Source: Antrihabitans stalactiti
Lineage (GTDB): Bacteria > Actinomycetota > Actinomycetes > Mycobacteriales > Mycobacteriaceae
DNA length: 64,000 bases
Reading direction: 5' to 3'
NCBI RefSeq assembly: GCF_012932915.1
Contig: NZ_VCQU01000009.1
Location: forward strand, 1 to 64,000
Under the pieces are notes generated by a model, which ran no database searches, had not been told where the DNA came from, and saw nothing but the letters and a program-made list of their open reading frames with translations. Within the stretch, counting starts at the first letter, position 1, and every line of letters starts with the position of its first letter. Below are positions 57,984 to 64,000 of this stretch, piece after piece. Made by a program: the position numbers and the translations under genes.

Positions 57984-58880
57984 ATGCGTGCAGCAATCGT
58001 CACCCAACCCGGCGGACCCGAGGCAGTCGAAATCCTCGACGTACCAACTCCGGTCCCCGGTCCGAAGCAGGTCAGGATCAAGGTCGAGGCCGCAACCGTC
58101 AATCCCATCGACGCCGCCACCCGCCAGGGCTACCGCTACGAGCCGGGCGCGAAGCGCGGACTCGGTTGGGATGTGGCAGGAACGGTCGACGCGGTGGGTA
58201 CCGACGTCGAGGAGTTCGAAGTCGGCGATGCTGTGATCGGGATCGAGGATCGGATGCTCGTGCCGCTCGGCACCCAGGCCGAGTACGTCGTGCTGAACAC
58301 CGACCACGTCGCCGCCGCCCCGACCACGGTCGGCGCGGTCGAGGCCGCGACCATTCCGCTCAACGGCCTGACAGCCCTGCAGGCCCTGGGCCTGCTCGAG
58401 CTGTCCGCCGGACAGACATTGCTGATAACGGGTGCGGCAGGCGCAGTCGGGAGCTACGCGATCGAACTGGCGGCGGCGCGAGGCATCCAGGTGACCGCAC
58501 AGGCGTCGGCTTCCGATGAACCCGCTCTTCGCGCCCTGGGTGCGACCGGGTTCGTCGACCGTAACGACGAGTTGCCGACGGGATTCGACGCGGTGCTGGA
58601 TACCGCGTTGATCGGGGATGCCGCCGTGGCGGCGACCCGCGACGGCGGTCGGTTCGCCTGGCTGCTGAGCCAAGCCGGACCCGAGACCCAGCGCGGAATC
58701 GACGTCAACCTGGTCCGGGTGCGTGGCGATGCGGATCAGTCGGCGCACCTTGTGAGATTGGTCGACGAGGGCAAATTGACGGTTCGCGTCGCCGAGACGT
58801 TCCCGCTCGACGAGGTGCAGAACGCACATAAGCGCCTCGCCGACGGCGGGATTCGAGGGCGGCTCGTTCTTCTCCCCTGA
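57984..58880 (+). CDS. NADPH:quinone oxidoreductase-like protein (zinc-free MDR)
   Basis: A 298-residue medium-chain reductase of the quinone oxidoreductase group, without zinc ligands. The nucleotide site is LITGAAGAVGSYAIELA (about 150-166). It likely reduces quinones or electrophiles with NADPH. AGAAGGAGA lies ahead of the ATG at a good distance. Controlled in all likelihood by the divergent HxlR protein. A strong hairpin follows at 58891-58924. Neighbouring menaquinone genes make a quinone substrate plausible but this is not shown. Confidence 0.83.
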   Translation: MRAAIVTQPGGPEAVEILDVPTPVPGPKQVRIKVEAATVNPIDAATRQGYRYEPGAKRGLGWDVAGTVDAVGTDVEEFEVGDAVIGIEDRMLVPLGTQAEYVVLNTDHVAAAPTTVGAVEAATIPLNGLTALQALGLLELSAGQTLLITGAAGAVGSYAIELAAARGIQVTAQASASDEPALRALGATGFVDRNDELPTGFDAVLDTALIGDAAVAATRDGGRFAWLLSQAGPETQRGIDVNLVRVRGDADQSAHLVRLVDEGKLTVRVAETFPLDEVQNAHKRLADGGIRGRLVLLP

Positions 58881-58890
58881 CGACCCGCGC

Positions 58891-58924
58891 GGGTGGCGTC
58901 GAGCAGTTCACTTCGACGCCACCC
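58891..58924 (+). terminator. terminator hairpin after the quinone reductase gene
   Basis: GGGTGGCGTCGA and its exact complement TCGACGCCACCC (12 bases each) enclose ten bases, starting ten bases after the stop. There is no T-run. It separates this unit from the second PitA cassette. Confidence 0.7.
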
Positions 58925-58979
58925 ACTGGTCACGCATGGCGGATTGGAATTTACGGTCTGTTTGCCGCAGACTGACCGC

Positions 58980-60146
58980 GTGAGTGCAGACATGGCCGTA
59001 CTACTCATCGTCGTCGTTACTGCCCTCGCATTCGATTTCACCAACGGTTTCCACGACACCGCCAACGCCATGGCGCCGTCGATCGCTACCGGAGCGCTGC
59101 GCCCACGAGTCGCCGTTCTACTTTCTGCGGCCTTGAACCTGCTGGGCGCCTTCCTGTCTGTTGCGGTCGCAGCGACCGTAGCCAAGGGCATCGTCAAGTT
59201 GTCCGGCGTGGGTGGCCACGACCTGCTCGTCATCGTGTTCGCCGGGCTGGTTGGCGGCATTCTCTGGAACCTGACGACCTGGTTGTTCGGCATCCCGTCC
59301 AGCTCGTCTCACGCACTGTTCGGCGGCCTGATCGGATCGACGATCGTGGCGCTCGGTGTGCACGGTGTCGAGTGGTCCGGCGTTCTGAACAAAATCGCGA
59401 TTCCCGCATTGCTCGCACCTTTGGTCGCGGCCCTTGTCGCGGCGATCGGAACGCGCTGGGTTTACCGGATCACACGCAATGTTCCCGAAGCAGAGAAGGC
59501 GCGCAACTTTCGTTGGGGTCAGATCGGTTCCGCGTCGCTCATCTCACTCGCACATGGCACCAACGACGCCCAGAAGACGATGGGCATCATCTTCCTGGCG
59601 CTCGTCGCCCATGGGTCGATCGAGTCCGACGACGCAATGCCGTTCTGGGTCAAGCTCACGTGCGCGCTCGCAATCGCACTCGGCACCTACTTCGGCGGCT
59701 GGCGCATCATCCGGACGCTCGGCAAAGGCCTGGTCGAAATCGCACCGCCGCAGGGACTGGCAGCCGACACCGCGTCGGCAACGATCATCCTCACTTCCAG
59801 CCATTTCGGACTGCCGCTATCGACAACCCAAACTGCGACGGGCTCGGTCCTGGGCTCGGGGATCGGCAGATCGGGCGCCGAGGTGCGGTGGTCCGTCGCG
59901 GGCAGGCTTGTCGCGGCGTGGCTGTGCACGTTGCCGATGGCGGGTGCTGCCGGGGCAATCTGCTGGCTCATCGCCCATGCTGTCGGCGGCTTGGCAGGCG
60001 TCTTGATCGTCCTGGCGATACTCATCGGGGCGACGATTTTCATGGTGATGCGGTCTCGCCGAAATCCGGTCGACACGTCGAACGTGAATGCTGATTGGGA
60101 ATCATCGGAACAGTCCGCAAAGGGTGACTCGTGGCAACATTCGTGA
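58980..60146 (+). CDS. pitA: low-affinity inorganic phosphate transporter PitA, copy 2
   Basis: A 388-residue PiT transporter, a close paralogue of the one at 54143: both begin VSADxxVLLIVxVTALAFDF, share FDFTNGFHDTANAM and SLAHGTNDAQKTMGI, and end with RKNPVDTSNVN or RRNPVDTSNVN. The GTG at 58980 is set by that match; the bases just ahead (ACTGANNCGC) also agree in the two copies. First gene of the second cassette. Duplication allows separate regulation of phosphate uptake. Confidence 0.92.
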   Translation: MSADMAVLLIVVVTALAFDFTNGFHDTANAMAPSIATGALRPRVAVLLSAALNLLGAFLSVAVAATVAKGIVKLSGVGGHDLLVIVFAGLVGGILWNLTTWLFGIPSSSSHALFGGLIGSTIVALGVHGVEWSGVLNKIAIPALLAPLVAALVAAIGTRWVYRITRNVPEAEKARNFRWGQIGSASLISLAHGTNDAQKTMGIIFLALVAHGSIESDDAMPFWVKLTCALAIALGTYFGGWRIIRTLGKGLVEIAPPQGLAADTASATIILTSSHFGLPLSTTQTATGSVLGSGIGRSGAEVRWSVAGRLVAAWLCTLPMAGAAGAICWLIAHAVGGLAGVLIVLAILIGATIFMVMRSRRNPVDTSNVNADWESSEQSAKGDSWQHS

Positions 60147-60397
60147 CGACTGCACAGCACCTCGGCCAGATCCTGGTTGCCGGCGTAGTGATCGGTGCTG
60201 GTCTCCCGGCGTTGTTCGCGTTCGGTGTTCGCTTGCTTGCCAGTGCTAACGCTGACGGCACCGCTACTGCACGTCGGCAGGTCGGCGTCGCAGGCGCATT
60301 CGCGTGCTTCGCGCTCGTTGTCGTCGCCGTCGTGACGGGAATTCTCTTCATCATGAAGGACTTTCTCGCCCACGATTTCGGCATCCACCTCTTCTAG
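60131..60397 (+). CDS. small two-helix membrane protein of the PitA cassette, copy 2
   Basis: An 88-residue paralogue of the product at 55364-55660, with two membrane helices (about 11-33 and 52-74) and the matching end VVTGILFIMKDFLAHDFG. GTG start inside the end of pitA copy 2 (16-base overlap). Function unknown; likely acts with PitA. Confidence 0.75.
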   Translation: MATFVTTAQHLGQILVAGVVIGAGLPALFAFGVRLLASANADGTATARRQVGVAGAFACFALVVVAVVTGILFIMKDFLAHDFGIHLF

Positions 60398-60408
60398 CCA
60401 GGTGTGAC

Positions 60409-60726
60409 ATGTCTCTGCCGCCATTCCTGGCCAACATCATCGGCTGGCTGCGCGCGGGGTATCCCCACGGCGTGCCGGCTTCGGATTACATCCCGCTACT
60501 GGCGCTACTGAAGCGACGGCTCTCCGACGACGAGGTCCGGCAGATCGCGACCGAGTTGGTCGCGCGTGGTGAGCTGCCCATCGACTCCACCGACATCGGG
60601 GTCACCATCACGAAGGTCACCGACGAGGTTCCCGTCGAAGCCGACGTCGAGCGGGTGCGCAAGAACCTGAACGAAGCAGGCTGGCCTGTCGCCGATCCCT
60701 TTCGGCGGGACGCACCACCCGAGTAA
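60409..60726 (+). CDS. DUF3349 protein, type 2, copy 2
   Basis: A 105-residue DUF3349 protein (MSLPPFLANIIGWLRAGYP, then DYIPLLALLKRRLSDDEVRQI), the close relative of the one at 55983. ATG start, 11 bases after the membrane-protein gene. Its C-terminal tail (ADPFRRDAPPE) is longer. Last gene of the second cassette. Confidence 0.82.
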   Translation: MSLPPFLANIIGWLRAGYPHGVPASDYIPLLALLKRRLSDDEVRQIATELVARGELPIDSTDIGVTITKVTDEVPVEADVERVRKNLNEAGWPVADPFRRDAPPE

Positions 60727-60781
60727 GACCGCGCAATCGCCGTGCAAGGACCACGCAAGAACGGTCCGTCATGGTCTACCC

Positions 60782-61780
60782 ATGAACTTCTCACACAGCA
60801 CAGTCCCGGCGGTAGAAGCCGACGGCCTGGTCAAACTATTCGGCCAGCAGCGTGCGGTCGACGGCGTCAGCCTGACGGTCCCGCAAGGGATGGTCTACGG
60901 CGTTCTCGGACCGAACGGTGCAGGCAAAACCACCACCATCCGCATGCTCGCGACACTCCTCCGGCCCGATGCCGGCCACGCCCGCATCTTCGGACACGAC
61001 GTCGTCAAGGAGCCCAACGCGGTCCGCTCACTGGTCGGAGTCACCGGCCAGTACGCCTCGGTCGACGAAGACATGTCCGCGACCGAGAACCTGATCATCT
61101 TCTCCCGGCTGCTCGGCCTCAGCCGCGCCGATTCCCGGCGCCGCTCGGCTGAACTCCTCAAGGAATTCGACCTCACCGAGGCCGCGAACAAGCCGCTGAA
61201 GAACTTCTCCGGCGGCATGCGTCGGCGCCTCGATCTGGCAGCCAGCCTGATCGCGACTCCGCCGCTACTGTTCCTCGACGAGCCGACGACCGGCCTCGAC
61301 CCGCGAACTCGCGCCCAGATGTGGGAGACGATTCGTCGCCTCGTCCGCGATGGCGCGACCGTCCTGCTCACCACGCAATACCTCGACGAGGCCGACCAGC
61401 TCGCCGACCGCATCGCCGTAATTGACCGCGGCAAGTTGGTCGCCGACGGCACCTCCGACGAGCTCAAGGCCTCGGTCGGCAACTCGTCGCTGCACCTCAC
61501 CTTGCAAGACAAGGCTCAGATCGACGACGCCCGCCGGATCGTCAGCGAGGCGCTCGGCGTCGAGGCCGCTGTCACTCCTGAGGCTGCCCGCCTCACCGCC
61601 CCGATGATCGACACCAGCGTCACGCCCGAGATCCTGATTCGGTTGCGCGACAACGGCATCGTCGTCGACGAGATCACCGTCCAGAAGCCCAGCCTCGACG
61701 AGGTCTTCCTCACCATCACCGGCCATCCCGCAGAAGAAGCTGCCGATGCCGACTCCGATACAGAACGGAGCGTCGCATGA
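60782..61780 (+). CDS. DrrA-type ABC exporter ATPase
   Basis: A 332-residue ATPase of the daunorubicin-resistance (DrrA) family. Walker A GPNGAGKTT is at 43-51, the signature NFSGGMRRRLDLAASL and Walker B LFLDEPTTGLDPRTR follow, with a DrrA-type C-terminal domain (ITVQKPSLDEVFLTITG). It drives export of a lipid or hydrophobic compound with the next gene, whose ATG overlaps its stop by four bases. No resistance or biosynthesis genes lie nearby, so the cargo is unknown. Confidence 0.9.
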   Translation: MNFSHSTVPAVEADGLVKLFGQQRAVDGVSLTVPQGMVYGVLGPNGAGKTTTIRMLATLLRPDAGHARIFGHDVVKEPNAVRSLVGVTGQYASVDEDMSATENLIIFSRLLGLSRADSRRRSAELLKEFDLTEAANKPLKNFSGGMRRRLDLAASLIATPPLLFLDEPTTGLDPRTRAQMWETIRRLVRDGATVLLTTQYLDEADQLADRIAVIDRGKLVADGTSDELKASVGNSSLHLTLQDKAQIDDARRIVSEALGVEAAVTPEAARLTAPMIDTSVTPEILIRLRDNGIVVDEITVQKPSLDEVFLTITGHPAEEAADADSDTERSVA

Positions 61781-62616
61781 CAACCACGCTGATCAATCCC
61801 CCTTCCCCGACTCTCACCAAGTCGCCTCTCGTCACCCCCGAGGCGCACACCGTCAATTTCCGTCAGTCCGTCGCGAACTCGCTCACCATGGCCTACCGCG
61901 GCATCCTGAAGATCAAGCACAACCCCGAGCAACTCTTCGACGTAACCCTGCAGCCGATCATCTTCACGTTGATGTTCACCTACATCTTCGGTGGCGCGAT
62001 CTCCGGTGACGTCAAGGCGTACCTGCCGGTCATCATCCCCGGCATCCTCGTGCAGACGGTGATCACCACGTCCATCGTCACCGGCACCCAGCTGCGTGAA
62101 GACATGGACAAAGGTGTGTTCGACCGGTTCAAATCCCTTCCGATCGCGAGGATTTCACCTCTCGCCGGCGCCTTGACCGCCGACATGGTCCGCTACCTCA
62201 TCGCGACGGTCCTGACGATCGTGATGGGCCTGATCATGGGCTACCGTCCCGGCGGCGGCTTCTTCGGAGTCGTCGGTGCCGCTCTGCTCGTAATCGTCTG
62301 CTCGTTCGCTACCAGCTGGATCTGGGCACTCATGGGTGTCCTCGCCAGCAAGGCCTCGACGGTCCAGGGTTACTCGATGTTGATCCTGTTCCCGCTGACC
62401 TTCATGTCCAGTGCATTCGTCCCGGTCGACACCATGCCCGGCTGGATGCAGGGCTTCGTCAAGATCAACCCGATCACGCACATCATCTACGCGGTCCGTG
62501 ACCTCGCAAACAACGGTCACATCGGTGCCGAGTTCGGCTGGTCACTGCTCGGCGCAGCCGTGATCGTCGCGATCTTCGCCCCGCTGACCGTCCGGATGTA
62601 CATGAAGAAGGCCTAA
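61777..62616 (+). CDS. DrrB-type ABC-2 exporter permease
   Basis: A 279-residue ABC-2 type permease with a cytoplasmic N terminus of about 60 residues and six membrane helices. The family segment TSIVTGTQLREDMDKGVFDRFKSLPIARISPL is present, as is FVPVDTMPGWMQGFVKINPIT. Translationally coupled to the ATPase gene. Its stop overlaps the stop of the convergent SARP-like gene by four bases, beside palindrome B. Confidence 0.9.
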   Translation: MTTTLINPPSPTLTKSPLVTPEAHTVNFRQSVANSLTMAYRGILKIKHNPEQLFDVTLQPIIFTLMFTYIFGGAISGDVKAYLPVIIPGILVQTVITTSIVTGTQLREDMDKGVFDRFKSLPIARISPLAGALTADMVRYLIATVLTIVMGLIMGYRPGGGFFGVVGAALLVIVCSFATSWIWALMGVLASKASTVQGYSMLILFPLTFMSSAFVPVDTMPGWMQGFVKINPITHIIYAVRDLANNGHIGAEFGWSLLGAAVIVAIFAPLTVRMYMKKA

Positions 62617-64000
62617 CGATTCTGTGCGCGAGTCTTACCGCCAGGGGGGTAAGACTCGCGCACAGTTCGTAGGTGCTCGAAAATCTCTGCCGAAGCCACG
62701 CGCTTCGGCAGTTTTGCTGTTCTGGCCAATTCACTGTCGACGCGGTCGGCACCCACCGCGGACCGTGCGGCATCAAGATGGATCGCGAGTTTCATCGACG
62801 GATAGTCCTGACGCCCACGATTGCGAACGGCGAGGGCCAGGAGCGCGATGCCTCGCTCGGGGTCGCGACCGGTCGCGATCGAAAACGTCCCCACAGCCGC
62901 TGCGACGCAACCGATCTGCGGCAGATCGAAGAAGTCGCCCAAGCGCTCGAGCGCGACATCGATGAGCTCGACGACCAACGGACCGACCTCGTCGGCGCGA
63001 CCGTGCACGACGTGGGCGTCGACAACCGCACTGGCGACGAGCGCCTCGTACGGACCGGGCGTGGCGCGCGTGATCGGCCAGTTCACGACCGTCAAGGCTT
63101 GCCGGTAGCGCGCGAGTCCGCCGTCGATGTCGCCCTCGGCGAGGTCTGCTTCGCCGGTACTCGCGAGCAGTGCCGCCTGCCGACCGTTGCCTTCACCGAG
63201 CTCGGTCCACAGCGCTGCGGAGTCGTAGTTCGCTCCAGCAAGGTCCGCAAGTTCCCGGCGTGCTTCGGCAACCCGACCCGCGCCGACCATCGACGCCGCC
63301 ATGAACGACCGTGACTGCGCGCCTTCCTCGTACGCGTGCAAGTCGGCAAGAGCCTGCGCGGCCTCGCGGTAGTACTCGATCGACTGCTCGTACTCCGCGG
63401 ATTGGCCGTGCAACGAGCCGAGGTGCTGACACAGCATGGACCGACCCCAGGTGTCTTCTCGCCTGCGTGCAATCAACAGACCGGCTTTTGCGTCGCGCAT
63501 CGAGCCGTAGGTGTCGCCGGCGTTCTCGTAGTAGTTCGCTCGCAGCGACAACGCGCCACTGCGGGTCCACTCGTCGTCAGAGCGCGCTCCGTATGCGAGC
63601 TTGCGTGCGATTCCCTGACCGGACAGCGGACCGAGTACGAGGGAGGTCTGCAACACGAATGCCGGGGTGAGGTCGTCCCTGACGCGCAGCAGGGCGCGAA
63701 TCCTGCTGCGTACCAGCGCTATCGGCCTGATCTCACCGGTGAAGGCTCGGTGCAGCCCGGCAAGCAGGTACGAGGCGATCAGCAAGTCGGTCGGTATGCG
63801 GTGTTCGTCAGGTCCACGCGGATCTATGTCGAGAATCCTTGGCGCCCAATTGAATACTTCCGAATGCGCGCCTCGCGCCGCCCAGTGGAACCCGAGTACA
63901 GCGAAGACGAAGTACACGGTGACCGCATCGCGCTGTTGGGTCGCAAAGCGCAGCACCGCCAACAGGTTGTCGTGCTCGGCTTCGACGCTCAGCGCCGCGA
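62613..64000 (-). CDS. AfsR/SARP-like TPR regulator, C-terminal part
   Basis: The reading frame is open to the right edge, so only the C-terminal 462 residues or so are seen; the start lies outside. The visible part begins LSVEAEHDNLLAVLRFATQQ, typical of the region after the NB-ARC domain of AfsR-type activators, and continues as repeated helical pairs of TPR type (RSMLCQHLGSLHGQSAEYEQSIEYYREAAQAL). Such proteins are large ATPase-type regulators. The last 16 or so residues (RESYPPGGKTRAQNR) are encoded by palindrome B and look unlike the rest. Convergent with drrB. Confidence 0.75.
   Translation of the reverse strand, partial: AALSVEAEHDNLLAVLRFATQQRDAVTVYFVFAVLGFHWAARGAHSEVFNWAPRILDIDPRGPDEHRIPTDLLIASYLLAGLHRAFTGEIRPIALVRSRIRALLRVRDDLTPAFVLQTSLVLGPLSGQGIARKLAYGARSDDEWTRSGALSLRANYYENAGDTYGSMRDAKAGLLIARRREDTWGRSMLCQHLGSLHGQSAEYEQSIEYYREAAQALADLHAYEEGAQSRSFMAASMVGAGRVAEARRELADLAGANYDSAALWTELGEGNGRQAALLASTGEADLAEGDIDGGLARYRQALTVVNWPITRATPGPYEALVASAVVDAHVVHGRADEVGPLVVELIDVALERLGDFFDLPQIGCVAAAVGTFSIATGRDPERGIALLALAVRNRGRQDYPSMKLAIHLDAARSAVGADRVDSELARTAKLPKRVASAEIFEHLRTVRESYPPGGKTRAQNR
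62622..62665. repeat. palindrome family B, copy 2 (perfect arms)
   Basis: CTGTGCGCGAGTCTTACC (62622-62639) and its exact complement (62648-62665) enclose eight bases. It begins six bases after the drrB stop. The convergent SARP-like gene reads through the whole palindrome, so it encodes that protein's last residues. Same family as 11714-11757. Confidence 0.9.

Noticed and set aside
60782-62616. Antibiotic biosynthesis or resistance island
   Set aside because: DrrAB-type exporters are also used for envelope lipids in this order, and no biosynthetic genes lie next to them.

Overview
The window comes from a chromosome of a mycolic-acid-bearing actinobacterium (order Mycobacteriales, most like Nocardiaceae such as Rhodococcus or Nocardia). 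The evidence is high G+C content, many GTG starts, an Mce/YrbE transporter locus, a fused HadA-HadB mycolate dehydratase, LipG and MgtA homologues, and long blocks in the gene order known from Mycobacterium tuberculosis (rpmG-had-tRNA-Trp-secE-nusG-rplK-rplA; rplJ-rplL-mkl-rpoB-rpoC; yajQ-htpX-grcC1-menJ-menG-mgtA-menD-menC; menB-pitA-DUF3349-menE). The genus assignment is inference. I saw no phage, insertion sequence or CRISPR array.

Layout. (1) 1-9.4 kb: a polyol locus. A SorC-type regulator and a four-gene ABC importer (binding lipoprotein, two permeases, ATPase) run one way; a Zn-type polyol dehydrogenase and a mannitol-dehydrogenase-family enzyme run the other way from a shared operator; xylulokinase converges on them. 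Together they would import a sugar alcohol, oxidise it to a ketose and phosphorylate D-xylulose. (2) 9.4-12.1 kb: a small membrane protein, an XRE/MmyB-type regulator divergent from an aldo/keto reductase, and a short, previously easy-to-miss gene for a cysteine-free bL32 with a possible Zur site. (3) 12.1-19.9 kb: rpoC and rpoB with promoter and leader. (4) 20.1-31.3 kb: a complete mce operon (mkl, yrbEA, yrbEB, mceA-F and two Mce-associated proteins) lying between rplL and rpoB. (5) 31.4-39.2 kb: rplL, rplJ with leader attenuator, lipG, a decapeptide-repeat protein, rplA, rplK, nusG, secE, tRNA-Trp, fused hadAB, rpmG, tRNA-Met, tRNA-Thr, tRNA-Tyr.

(6) 39.3-57.5 kb: yajQ, htpX, then a menaquinone region: long-chain prenyl synthase, menJ, menG, menD, menC, menB, menE, with interleaved genes (SnoaL-like protein, LysR regulator, MgtA mannosyltransferase, DUF3592, DUF2505, DUF6918, an antigen-85-like membrane esterase, a hotdog thioesterase divergent from menB, a VOC protein). 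(7) 54.1-60.7 kb: two copies of a PitA - small membrane protein - DUF3349 cassette flanking menE and an HxlR/quinone-reductase pair. (8) 60.8-64 kb: a DrrAB-type ABC exporter and the C-terminal part of an AfsR/SARP-like TPR regulator that runs off the right edge.

Across the window two families of near-perfect palindromes recur right behind stop codons, usually at convergent gene ends. In two genes the palindrome itself encodes the stop codon or the last residues. With the decapeptide-repeat protein and the thioesterase/menB back-to-back promoter, these are the most interesting non-standard signals here.
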